Shown piece by piece: positions 25,720-33,958 of a DNA stretch of 64,000 nucleotides (within the stretch, counting starts at the first letter, position 1; every line of letters begins with the position of its first letter). The stretch is from 3-1-20CM-4-69-9 sp963833655 (lineage in GTDB: Bacteria; Actinomycetota; Thermoleophilia; Gaiellales; Gaiellaceae). Position numbers and translations under genes: made by a program. The notes below the pieces were generated by a model. The model saw only the letters and a program-made list of their open reading frames with translations. It was not told the DNA's origin and made no database searches. The stretch covers positions 372,001-436,000 of the forward strand of contig CAWHYL010000005.1 in NCBI GenBank assembly GCA_963833655.1. The letters are read 5' to 3'.

Positions 25720-28311
25720 TCAGAGCAGGTGAAGCTGGCGCGCGCGGCGGACGGCGTCCTGGCGCCGAGTCACGTCGAGCTTTCGATAGATGCTCTTGAC
25801 GTGCGTCTTCACCGTGTTGACGGAGACGAAGAGCTCGGACGCGATGTCGGAGTTCGACATCATCGTCGGCAGGAAGCGCAGCACCTCGCCTTCGCGCGCC
25901 GAGAGCGGCTCCAGCAGCTCCGCCGGAAGCATCTGCGAGCCGTTGGCACCATCGAAGCTTCGCAGCAGCTCGGACGCGAACCAGCGGTGTGTCACGTTCT
26001 TGCGAAGGTGATCCGCGAGCAGCTCGCGGACGCCGCGTCCCGCCGAAAGGAACGGACGCCTGATGCCCTCCGGCTCGGCACTCCCCAGCGCGTTCTCGAT
26101 CGCTGCGAGAGCGGTCTCGGCGTTGCCCGTCGCCCGTAGCGCGACTGCACGCAGGACCTCGCGCTCGATCGAAACGACGGGATAGGCAACGTCGCATTGC
26201 GCGGTGAGCGCGGCGAGCGCTCCCTCGGCATCGCCGGACGCAAGCAGCAGCCGCGCCGACACGGCGTGCAGGCCCGGCGACCCCGGGTCGTCCGCGAGCG
26301 CCGTCGCGATTGACGCCGCGGCGCCGTCGTGATCTGACGCGGCGTTGAGCAGGCGCGCCTCGAGTGCAGGGACAACGCGTTGCAACCTCGGCGATTCCAC
26401 GGCGCTCAGGGCAGCTGCGCCGCGCAGGCGCTCGAGCGCGAGCTCGACGTCCGTCCCACGACCGGAGAGGCACAGCGACGCCTGCAGCACGGCCGCCCAC
26501 ACGCGGCCGGGCGCGTCGTCGACGCGACGGGCCGCGTCCGCAAGCTCCTGGGCGTGGGCCTCGGCTGCCTCGAGGTCGTCCCATTCGTACTCCACGAGCG
26601 CAAGCGCGCTGAGCGCGACGGCCGCGTAGGCACTGTGGTCCCACCCGCCCGTCTGCGCGAGCTCGACTGCGCCCCGCGCGATCCGCGCTGCACGGCGCAG
26701 CCGCCCGCGGATCAGCTCGACCCACGCCATCCCGCCGAGCGCGGCGAGCTCGGCGTACGGGACGTCAGCGATGCGTGCGGCCTCGAGCGCTTCGTTCAGG
26801 TGCGCGTCCGCCTCGAACAACTCGACGAACGCGACCTCTGCGAGCCCGAGATGCGCGAGCGCGATGGCGCGCATCGTCTCGCTCGCGTTCGCCGAGAACG
26901 GTCCGTCCTCGGCGAGGGCGAGCAGCTCGCGCGCGAGGCGTGCCGTCTTGCCGAACTTTCCCTTGTTCGTGCTGTGGAGAAGCTCGGCGAACGTCAGCAC
27001 TGCCTGAGTCGCCGGGCTCGCTTCCTTGGGCCAGAGCTTGCGCGCCCGCGCGAGGCGGCGTGCGCCGCTCGTCGGGTTTCCGTTGATCAGGTCGATGCTG
27101 GCGAGCACCGCGCAGAGCGGCGCCGACGAGTCGACGTCCGCGTCGGGGACCTTGCCGAGGAGCTCGCTGCGAAAGGCGACGTCGGTGCGTGCGACAAGCT
27201 CGAACCAGCCGTCGACGAGGCAGAGCGTGAGCAGCTCGGTGTCCGCGGCCGCCAGCGCGTGGTGGATTGCCTCCGCCGGCGAGCGGTTCTCGAAGTGCCA
27301 GCGGGCGGCACGGGCATGCAGCTCGCCGAGTCGCCGCTTTGCCGTATGCCGAAGCTCGGCCTGGAGCAGCTCGGCGAAGAGATGGTGATAGCGATACCAG
27401 GGCGGCTGTGTGTCGAGGCGCTCGATGAAGATGTTGTCGGCGATGAGCTTCTCGGCGACGCGCGCGCTGTCCGAACGACCGGTCAGAGCATCGGCGAGGT
27501 CGGCCGTGAAGCGGCCGGCGACAGACGTCGCGAGCAGGAAATCGCGGACGTCGTCGGGCTGGCGCCGCAGGACCTCGGCGAGCAGGTACTCGGAGGCGGG
27601 ACGCTCGTCGAGCTCGATCGCGTCGACCATCTTCAGCTCCCGCGACCGCGTGCGGTGGGCGAGCGTGAACAACCTGACGCCTGCAGCCCAGCCCTCCGTC
27701 TGCTCGAGCAGCAGCGACAGGACATGCGGCTCCAGCTCGACGCCGAGGCGGTCGAGCAGCTCCTGGGCCTCCTCCAGCGTCAGCGCAAGATCCCGTGCAC
27801 GCAGCTCCGCCAGCTCGCCGCTCGCGCGCAGGAGGTGCAGCGGCAGCGGCGGGTCGTGCCGCGTCGAGATGATCAGGCGCAGGCTCGCCGGTGCGGCGCG
27901 GAGGAGTTGCTCGATCGCGCTGCAGATCTCGCCGCCCTTGACGAGGTGGAAGTCGTCGACGATCACGATCAGCGGCTCCTCGAGCTCGGCGAACCCGTTC
28001 AGCAGCTCGACCACGAACGGCGCCGGCGTTCCGCTCCTCGGCCCCGCCAGCCGGCGAAGCGCCGACCGAGGTGGCGCCACCTGCTGAACCGCCGCGAGCA
28101 GCTCGGCCCAGAACGAGGCTTCCGGAAGCTGTGGGCGCGGCGCGAGCCAGGCGACCGTGCGCGGGTCGAGCGCCAGCCAGGACGCGAGCAGAGACGTCTT
28201 CCCGGCGCCTGCCGGCGCCGAGATCAGCGTGAGCGGACCCTCAATCCCCTCGTTGAGCAGCTCGAACAAGCGCGGACGCTGGATGAGCGGCTTTGGCGGG
28301 CGCGGGATCAT
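25720..28311 (-). CDS. Large ATPase LuxR family transcriptional regulator (MalT-type)
   Basis: An 863-residue STAND regulator. N-terminal ATPase with Walker A SAPAGAGKTSLLASW (about 31-45) and Walker B LIVIVDDFH (about 115), winged-helix region, a long TPR-like middle part rich in AHLGLAEVAF and ALSALALVEYEW helices, and a C-terminal LuxR helix-turn-helix (LSAREGEVLRFL...VNTVKTHVKSIYRKLDV). It ends seven bases from the convergent DUF7144 gene. It is flanked by genes carrying the palindromic box and is a strong candidate for the factor that binds it (inference). Confidence 0.9.
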   Translation of the reverse strand: MIPRPPKPLIQRPRLFELLNEGIEGPLTLISAPAGAGKTSLLASWLALDPRTVAWLAPRPQLPEASFWAELLAAVQQVAPPRSALRRLAGPRSGTPAPFVVELLNGFAELEEPLIVIVDDFHLVKGGEICSAIEQLLRAAPASLRLIISTRHDPPLPLHLLRASGELAELRARDLALTLEEAQELLDRLGVELEPHVLSLLLEQTEGWAAGVRLFTLAHRTRSRELKMVDAIELDERPASEYLLAEVLRRQPDDVRDFLLATSVAGRFTADLADALTGRSDSARVAEKLIADNIFIERLDTQPPWYRYHHLFAELLQAELRHTAKRRLGELHARAARWHFENRSPAEAIHHALAAADTELLTLCLVDGWFELVARTDVAFRSELLGKVPDADVDSSAPLCAVLASIDLINGNPTSGARRLARARKLWPKEASPATQAVLTFAELLHSTNKGKFGKTARLARELLALAEDGPFSANASETMRAIALAHLGLAEVAFVELFEADAHLNEALEAARIADVPYAELAALGGMAWVELIRGRLRRAARIARGAVELAQTGGWDHSAYAAVALSALALVEYEWDDLEAAEAHAQELADAARRVDDAPGRVWAAVLQASLCLSGRGTDVELALERLRGAAALSAVESPRLQRVVPALEARLLNAASDHDGAAASIATALADDPGSPGLHAVSARLLLASGDAEGALAALTAQCDVAYPVVSIEREVLRAVALRATGNAETALAAIENALGSAEPEGIRRPFLSAGRGVRELLADHLRKNVTHRWFASELLRSFDGANGSQMLPAELLEPLSAREGEVLRFLPTMMSNSDIASELFVSVNTVKTHVKSIYRKLDVTRRQDAVRRARQLHLL

Positions 28312-28476
28312 CAGATCCGCAGCCGCGACGGACCGAGACCCCTGGCGGCGCGGTGTCTGTGTCGCCAGGACTCCTCCTCCTCCTTTTCGGGTGACTCCAC
28401 CCTAGAGCCGCGGAGCAGGCTGCTCAAGTCGCGTTGCCACTGAGTGGCTCACAGGCCCGAATCACCCATTCGTTCT

Positions 28477-28495
28477 GGGTGAGGAGCGCTCACCC
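28477..28495. promoter_or_regulatory. GGGTGAG-N5-CTCACCC box before the small protein/PAS-LuxR unit
   Basis: A perfect 19-base palindrome, GGGTGAG, GAGCG, CTCACCC, ends 23 bases before the GTG at 28519. A further half-site ATCACCC at 28461-28467 forms a second inverted repeat with the left arm (TCACCCA, seven bases, TGGGTGA). Another half, GGGTGAC, lies near 28386 closer to the divergent regulator gene. The 207-base intergenic region contains no gene. Confidence 0.62.
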
Positions 28496-28518
28496 CACGC
28501 GGTTGGAGGTTCAGAGAC

Positions 28519-28749
28519 GTGAAACCCAGCCGGTACGAGTTTCGCGTGCGCGGGCGACTGGCTGAGCGGCTGCTCTCGAGCTTCGAGGGGTTCGATGCCG
28601 AGGTGCAGCCGGTCGAGACCATCCTCAGTGGTGAGGTCGCGGACCAGGCGGCTCTGCACGGCGTGCTCGAGCAGATCGAGTCGCTGGGCCTCGAGCTGGT
28701 CGAGGTCAAGCAGGTGGACGACCGCAGGCACCCGATCGCGCGCGATTGA
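28519..28749 (+). CDS. Small conserved protein, paralogue of the one at 9642
   Basis: A 76-residue soluble protein starting at GTG with GGAGG nine bases upstream. It reads YEFRVRGRLAERLLSSFEGF, then a strand-turn-helix ILSGEVADQAALHGVLEQIE and SLGLELVEVKQ. It shares the VRG.L..R, LSG..DQA.LHG and LGLELV motifs with the 83-residue protein next to the other ATPase-LuxR regulator. Its stop overlaps a TTG that may start the PAS-LuxR gene. Function unknown, likely a regulatory partner. Confidence 0.75.
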   Translation: MKPSRYEFRVRGRLAERLLSSFEGFDAEVQPVETILSGEVADQAALHGVLEQIESLGLELVEVKQVDDRRHPIARD

Positions 28750-28781
28750 CGAGCGAGCGCGCCGCGGGGCACACTCGAGCC

Positions 28782-29384
28782 ATGCCGTCGGGACTGGAAG
28801 CGCTCGACGCAGACGTCGAAGCTGCGCTCGAGCACGTCAACGTGCCGAGCTACGTGATCGACGCCTCCGGGATCATCCGCTGGGTGAACCCGGCAGGGCG
28901 GCGGATCGTCGGCGACGTCCGCGGGCGGCAGTTCACGTCGGTCGTGGCGCCCGAGGATCGCCGCAGGGCGCGTGAGGTCTTCGCGCAGAAGATCGTCGGG
29001 AACAAGATCGTCACGGAGTCGAACGGTCTCATCGTCGGCGCCGACGGGCAGAAGTACGAATGCGAGATCAGCGGTGTTCGCCTGACGCGCGGCGGCCACA
29101 TCGTCGGCGTCTTCGGGCAGGTGCCGCACCTGTCGCTCCAGGAGCAGACGGACGAGCCCCACCCCCACCTGACGCCGCGCCAGGCTCAGGTGCTACGCCT
29201 GCTCGAGCACGGACGCTCGACGACGCAGATCGCCGCCGATCTGCACCTGAGCCAGGAGACCGTCCGCAATCACGTGCGGCATCTCCTGCGCGCGCTCGGC
29301 GTCAACTCGCGGCTGGAGGCCGTTGCTGTCGCGCGCCGCCTTCATTCCGAGCGATCCACAGAGCTGCCTGCGTCCGTGACGTGA
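28782..29384 (+). CDS. PAS domain LuxR-type transcriptional regulator
   Basis: A 200-residue protein with an N-terminal PAS domain (SYVIDASGIIRWVNPAGRRI...VVAPEDRRRARE...GADGQKYECEISGVRL, about 15-115) and a C-terminal LuxR helix-turn-helix (LTPRQAQVLRLLEHGRSTTQ, about 130-190). ATG 28782 gives a compact PAS start; a TTG at 28746 overlapping the previous stop is an alternative adding 12 residues. It is in one unit with the small protein behind a palindromic box, so autoregulation is possible. Its end overlaps the convergent response regulator by 83 bases. Confidence 0.85.
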   Translation: MPSGLEALDADVEAALEHVNVPSYVIDASGIIRWVNPAGRRIVGDVRGRQFTSVVAPEDRRRAREVFAQKIVGNKIVTESNGLIVGADGQKYECEISGVRLTRGGHIVGVFGQVPHLSLQEQTDEPHPHLTPRQAQVLRLLEHGRSTTQIAADLHLSQETVRNHVRHLLRALGVNSRLEAVAVARRLHSERSTELPASVT

Positions 29385-29964
29385 GCCCGAGCTTCGCGAG
29401 GATGCGCGACACGTGGGTGCGTGTCGTCCGCTCGCTGATGCCGAGCTCGCGCGCAATCGACTTGTTCGCATAGCCCTCGCCGAGCAGGCGGAGGACGTCG
29501 GTTTCGCGTGCCGTGAGCTCGACATCGTCGTGCGCAGGCTCGAGCGAGTTGATGAGGCGCCGACCGAGCGTCGCGTCGAGTTGCATGTCTCCATGGCGCG
29601 CGGCGCGGATCGCGGCTGCGATCCGGTCGACGTCGGTGTCCTTCAACAGATAGCCGGAGGCGCCGGCCTCCAGTGCCGCCCGCACACGCTGCGCCTCGCC
29701 GAACGACGTGAGCACCACGATCTCGACGTCGTCGTAGCGACTGCGGATCGCGCGCGTCGATTCGATTCCGTCGAGAGGCTGCATCTCGAGGTCCATCAGC
29801 ACGACGTGCGGGCGCTGCCCGACCGAGTCCAGAAGCTCGAGCATGTCGAGCGCGCGGTCGCCACCGTCGGCGTCGCCGACGACCGTGATGTCGGTTTCAC
29901 CGTCGAGAAACGCCGAGAGGCCGTGCCGCACGACGGCGTGGTCGTCGACGACGAAGACGCGGAT
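29302..29964 (-). CDS. NarL/FixJ-type response regulator
   Basis: Receiver domain plus LuxR helix-turn-helix, the partner of the adjacent histidine kinase. The receiver has the phospho-acceptor VLMDLEMQPLDG, VVLTSFGEA and GYLLKD (Lys); the output domain has LTARETDVLRLLGEGYANKS and a TTRTHVSRILAKL recognition helix. The conserved first strand with the acidic pair, RVFVVDDHAVVRHG, is in frame only upstream of the first standard start (GTG 29931), so translation probably begins at an ATC at 29964, eight bases after a GAGG. With GTG 29931 the acidic pocket would be lost. Confidence 0.82.
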   Translation of the reverse strand: MRVFVVDDHAVVRHGLSAFLDGETDITVVGDADGGDRALDMLELLDSVGQRPHVVLMDLEMQPLDGIESTRAIRSRYDDVEIVVLTSFGEAQRVRAALEAGASGYLLKDTDVDRIAAAIRAARHGDMQLDATLGRRLINSLEPAHDDVELTARETDVLRLLGEGYANKSIARELGISERTTRTHVSRILAKLGLTSRTQAALWIARNEGGARQQRPPAAS

Positions 29965-29974
29965 GGTGTCGGCC

Positions 29975-31462
29975 TCAGTTGCCGTTCCGCGTCACCTCCG
30001 CCCTCGCGTCGACGCGCACGACGGTGCCGCGGCCGGGGTCGCTGCTGATGTGGAAGTCGGCGCCGATCTCGTCGGCGCGGCTCCGCATCGACTCGAGGCC
30101 GAAATGCCCGTTGTGGCTCACCTCCGGATCGAAGCCGCGACCGTCGTCGGTGATCTCGAGGACGACGTGCACCGGCGTCGCACGGATCCGGACGTCGGCG
30201 GCGCTCGCGTGCGCATGCTTCAGCACGTTCGCGAGTGCTTCGCGCGCGATCCCGAAGAGTTGCGCCTCCGTCGCCCGCGTGAGGGGTAGCGGCTCGGCCG
30301 GTCCGTCGACGCGCACGCGAACCGGGCTGTCCTCGAGCGATGCCGCGTGCCGCTTGAATGCCGTCACGAGCCCGTCGCCGATCCCCTCGGGCCCCCACTC
30401 GAAGATGAAGCGGCGCATCTCGCTTTGCGCGCGCCTCGTCAGCTCGTCGATCGTCCGCAGCGACTTCCGGAGCCGGTCGTCGCCGGCGCCGTCGCCGTCG
30501 AGCGCTTTCTGCGCGGCGCGTGTGTGGAGCACGCTCGAGAAGAGCGCCTGCGAGACGGAATCGTGCAGCTCGCGCGCGATGCGTCGGCGCTCCTCCAGCG
30601 CACGCTCCTGCTCCCGGCGCTTCGACTCGGCGAGCTGCTCCACAGACCGCCGTCGCTCGGCGATGACAGCACTCAGGAACAGCGAGGTCAACGCGGCGAC
30701 GAGCACATAGAGCTGTGTGCTCAGCGTCCGATTGTCGATCGGCTGCTTGTAGAAGGCGCCGACGCGGTCGGCGGTGATGCCGATCGTGATGCCGGCCGTG
30801 ACGACGGTGCAGAGCGTAACTCCGGGCGGGCCGAAGCGGAACGCCGCCCAGATCAGCGCCGGGAAGGTCAGATACGTGAGCGGCGCGTCGCTCAGCACCG
30901 CGACGCACGCGAGCACGGCGACGAGCGCCACGAGCACGATGCCCTCTGGCGTCCGCATCCTTCGCCAGGCAGCCCGCGGGTCGGCGGCCCACGTCAGGAT
31001 CAGCGGCAGGACGATCAGCGCCCCCGCCGTGTCGCCCAGGAGCCACGTCCGCCAGAACGTCGGGACACCCGACAGGTGGATGACGCCGCCCGCAAGCATT
31101 GAGATCGTCCCGACGCTGGCGCTGATGAGGGTTGCGGTGCCGACCGCGATCAACATGCCGCCGACCTGCGCCGCGGTGTCGAGGGCGGCGCGCGGGCCGA
31201 TCAGGCGGCGGAGCAGCCACGCGCCGACGATGACCTCGGCCATGTTGCCGAGCTGCTGGCCCATGATGCTGCCGACGGGTGGATGGGCCGCCTCGAGCAG
31301 CAGCTTCCCGTTGACCAGCAGCTCGCCGAGGAAGATGCCCGGCCACCAGCGCAGGCCGAAGAGGTAGAGGGCGGCGATGCCGAGGCCGACAGGCGGCCAG
31401 ATCGCCGAGACCGATGCCGTGTACCGCAGCGTCTGGCCGAGCTGCGCCGCGCCGAAGTACAC
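29975..31462 (-). CDS. MASE1-domain sensor histidine kinase
   Basis: Membrane sensor kinase of 495 residues from GTG 31462. The N-terminal MASE1-like part has about eight helices (VSAIWPPVGLGIAALYLFG, the family WPP motif), then a linker coil, a HisKA_3 dimerisation domain with RRRIARELHDSVSQALFS (phosphorylated His) and a HATPase domain with ATEAQLFGIAREALANVLKH, DDGRGFDP and HFGLESMRSRA. Sequence typical of the first helix (LVGIVALGA) lies upstream without a standard start, so the protein is probably longer. Directly upstream of its response regulator. Confidence 0.85.
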   Translation of the reverse strand: MYFGAAQLGQTLRYTASVSAIWPPVGLGIAALYLFGLRWWPGIFLGELLVNGKLLLEAAHPPVGSIMGQQLGNMAEVIVGAWLLRRLIGPRAALDTAAQVGGMLIAVGTATLISASVGTISMLAGGVIHLSGVPTFWRTWLLGDTAGALIVLPLILTWAADPRAAWRRMRTPEGIVLVALVAVLACVAVLSDAPLTYLTFPALIWAAFRFGPPGVTLCTVVTAGITIGITADRVGAFYKQPIDNRTLSTQLYVLVAALTSLFLSAVIAERRRSVEQLAESKRREQERALEERRRIARELHDSVSQALFSSVLHTRAAQKALDGDGAGDDRLRKSLRTIDELTRRAQSEMRRFIFEWGPEGIGDGLVTAFKRHAASLEDSPVRVRVDGPAEPLPLTRATEAQLFGIAREALANVLKHAHASAADVRIRATPVHVVLEITDDGRGFDPEVSHNGHFGLESMRSRADEIGADFHISSDPGRGTVVRVDARAEVTRNGN

Positions 31463-31689
31463 GGCTCCGAGCGCGACAATGCCGACGAGGTCGCGGACGG
31501 CGGGCCGCCGAAGCGGCGCGGGGGGCGCCTCCGCAGCGAGTTGTCCTGGGGCTGAGACCGTTTACGCACGTTACAGCGCCGCGTTGCCAGGGGCCAAATG
31601 ACGTAGCCGCGACGGCACAAATGTCCCGCGCCGGGCGTGGGCGGCCGACGCAATACTCTCGGGTGACCGAGGTCTGAGGAGGGCCCCCT

Positions 31690-32685
31690 TTGGCGTCCAA
31701 TGAACGTGATCCGGCGGGCAACGGCTTGCCGCTGGAGCTTCGTGAGCTGCGCTACTTCGTCGTGCTCGCCGGCGAGCTCCACTTCGGGCGCGCCGCGGAA
31801 CGACTGCACATCTCACAGTCTCCGCTGTCCCAGGCGATCGCCCAGCTCGAGCGGAAGCTCGGGACGAGGCTGCTCGACCGCTCGAGCCGTCATGTGCAGC
31901 TGACGGCCGCCGGCGCCGTCCTGCTCCATCACGCGGGCCGGCTCCTGCTCGAGGCCGGCGATGCGGTCGACGCGACGCGACGCGCAGGCTCGGGCGAAAC
32001 CGGGTCGCTCAAGCTCGCCGTCGGGCCGGTCTCACGCGAGGCCGTCCTGCCGGGGCTTCGCCACGCACTCGACGAGCGCCTGCCGTCGTTGACGGTCGAG
32101 ATCCTCGAGCTCGGAGGCGACGACGTCGTCGAGGCCGTCCTCCGCGGCGCCGCCGACGCGGGAGTGATGCTCACCCCGCCGACGCGTGACGAAATCCACA
32201 CGCTGCCGCTACGCCGCGACTCGGCAGTGGCGATCGTGCGACGTGGACATCCGCTGTCGAACGGTGAGCGGGTGACGGTGGCGGAGTTGGCGAAACACAC
32301 CCTCGTCCTCTGGCCACGCGACATCCCGAGAGGCGCGCACGACCAGGTGCTCGCGCTGTTCCACGGTCACATGCCGGCGTCGCTCCGCGTGACCGAGCGG
32401 CACAGTGGCGCAGCGTGGGACGCGATGCACGCGGACGGATTTGCCGTCGTTCCCGCCTCGTCACCGGTCGGCGGCGACTTCGTGACGCTGGCGATCGAGG
32501 ATGCCAACGTCGACTTCACGATGTCCTTGATCTGGAGCGTCGGGACCCCACCGCCGGTCCTGCCGGCGCTGCTCGACGCGGTCGACGCGGCCGCGGACGA
32601 GAACGGCTGGTTGAGGCCGGCCGCGTCTACCAGCGATGGACGCGATGTGACGGCAGCGCGCCCACTTCGTCCTTCGAGAGGCTGA
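31690..32685 (+). CDS. LysR family transcriptional regulator
   Basis: A 331-residue regulator with an N-terminal winged helix-turn-helix (ELRELRYFVVLAGELHFGRA, then HISQSPLSQAIAQLERKLG) and a C-terminal substrate-binding domain (about 105-310). TTG start after GGAGGG. Its target is unclear because the neighbours on both sides are divergent or convergent: the kinase gene diverges upstream, the PRC-barrel gene converges with a 59-base overlap. The tail beyond residue 310 runs through the PRC-barrel gene and is probably non-conserved. Confidence 0.88.
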   Translation: MASNERDPAGNGLPLELRELRYFVVLAGELHFGRAAERLHISQSPLSQAIAQLERKLGTRLLDRSSRHVQLTAAGAVLLHHAGRLLLEAGDAVDATRRAGSGETGSLKLAVGPVSREAVLPGLRHALDERLPSLTVEILELGGDDVVEAVLRGAADAGVMLTPPTRDEIHTLPLRRDSAVAIVRRGHPLSNGERVTVAELAKHTLVLWPRDIPRGAHDQVLALFHGHMPASLRVTERHSGAAWDAMHADGFAVVPASSPVGGDFVTLAIEDANVDFTMSLIWSVGTPPPVLPALLDAVDAAADENGWLRPAASTSDGRDVTAARPLRPSRG

Positions 32686-33277
32686 GCGTCACGACGTCAG
32701 ACTCGACGGACGCGACGGACCCGATCGGCACCGTCACCTCACGCCGTCCCCACAAATGACCGCGCTCCAGCACGAAGTGCGTGATGTGGTCGCCGTCGTC
32801 GACGAGGAAGCCGTCGACGTCGCCGAGGTACTCGCCGTCGGCGGCCATGACCCGGCTGGAACGGCGTAGCTCGACCTCGCCTTTCGGCACACGATCCCAG
32901 ACGACACCCATGTCGCCGACCGCTTCAACCGGCCCGGCAAGGCCGGTGCTGTCGTAGTACGGCAGCGCGAGGATGTCGCTGACACCGACGTCCCAGTTCG
33001 GGTCGTCCGCCTTGACCTCGCCGAGTCGGAGATACGTGAACTCCTCGACCGCCGGCAAGGCCTCGAACTCCGCGTGCGAGCAGTTCAGCGCGATCTTGCC
33101 GTCCTGCTCCGCCGAATCAGCGAGCTCGATCGGAACGAGGTGGGACGTGTCGTCGCCGTGATGGGGCTTGACCACGAGATGCGTCACGCGCTTCGCCACG
33201 GGATCGATGACGAGGTCGCCGAGCTTTCCGACCTCTTCCCCGTCGACGGTCACCGGCTTGTCGAGCTCGAGTCGCAC
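32627..33277 (-). CDS. PRC-barrel domain protein
   Basis: A 216-residue soluble protein with two PRC-barrel units. The first is at the N-terminus (VGKLGDLVIDPVAKRVTHLV), the second near the C-terminus (YLGDVDGFLVDDGDHITHFV, then LWGRREVTVPIGSV). PRC-barrels occur in photosynthetic reaction centres, RimM and many stress proteins and bind partners rather than catalyse. The 3' end overlaps the LysR gene on the other strand. Function unknown. Confidence 0.82.
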   Translation of the reverse strand: MRLELDKPVTVDGEEVGKLGDLVIDPVAKRVTHLVVKPHHGDDTSHLVPIELADSAEQDGKIALNCSHAEFEALPAVEEFTYLRLGEVKADDPNWDVGVSDILALPYYDSTGLAGPVEAVGDMGVVWDRVPKGEVELRRSSRVMAADGEYLGDVDGFLVDDGDHITHFVLERGHLWGRREVTVPIGSVASVESDVVTLSLSKDEVGALPSHRVHRW

Positions 33278-33286
33278 GTCGCAATC

Positions 33287-33958
33287 CTACGCCGTCAGGC
33301 CCGCAATGCCGTTGCGGAGCAGCGACAACGCGACGAGGACGACGACGACGGCCGCGACGGTGCGCGCGTGCAGCTCGAGCCAGGTCCGCGCCCGCTCGAG
33401 CATTCGTTTCGTCCAATGCGGCGCGATCAGCAGCAGCACGAGCGCTGACGCGAGCGGGAGCAGCGAGACGAGCGTGAAGAACAGCCAGTCCACGACGTAG
33501 CCCGCGCGGCTCGGGTCGAGCTCCGAGATCTCCTTCAGCGCCAGCGGGATGAAGCCGCCGGGGTTCGCGAGCGTCGCGCCGGCGCCGACGACGGCGATCG
33601 CCCGTGAGTCCGTGACGCCGCGGACCTGCTCCATCATCGATGCGACGCGCTGTGGGTTACGCGGTCGCCGCATCACGCGCACGACCCAGCCGAGGATCAG
33701 GCCGGCCGCGACAAGGTCGACGACGGCGACCCACGTCTTCGGAGTGGACGGATGCGACGACGCAGCCGCGTTGCCGAGAACGAACGCCGCGAGCACGCCG
33801 ATCCCGAGCGTCGCAACGAGCGCTCCGACGTAGAACCATAATCCGGAGCGCAGCGGCCGAGCGCTCAGCACGAGCACGAACGTCGAGAACGTCAACGTGG
33901 TCGGTGACAGCGCCGCCGCGATCGTGACCAGCACCAACTCCGTGTCGATCCAGCCCAT
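33287..33958 (-). CDS. GAP family membrane protein (Sap/SfLAP-like)
   Basis: A 223-residue membrane protein with about six helices: LVLVTIAAALSPTTLTFSTF, LWFYVGALVATLGIGVL, WVAVVDLVAAGLILGWVV, a GAGATLANPGGFIPLAL loop and two C-terminal helices. The AALSP and ANPGG motifs are those of the sulfolipid-1-addressing/GAP family, thought to move glycolipids or small ions. The start directly abuts the stop of the flippase-like gene, so the two are coupled. Confidence 0.8.
   Translation of the reverse strand: MGWIDTELVLVTIAAALSPTTLTFSTFVLVLSARPLRSGLWFYVGALVATLGIGVLAAFVLGNAAASSHPSTPKTWVAVVDLVAAGLILGWVVRVMRRPRNPQRVASMMEQVRGVTDSRAIAVVGAGATLANPGGFIPLALKEISELDPSRAGYVVDWLFFTLVSLLPLASALVLLLIAPHWTKRMLERARTWLELHARTVAAVVVVLVALSLLRNGIAGLTA

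Noticed and set aside
31662..31680. GGGTGAC half-site upstream of the LysR gene
   Set aside because: The second half (TCTGAGG) does not fit the palindrome and no 24-bp partner exists; likely chance.
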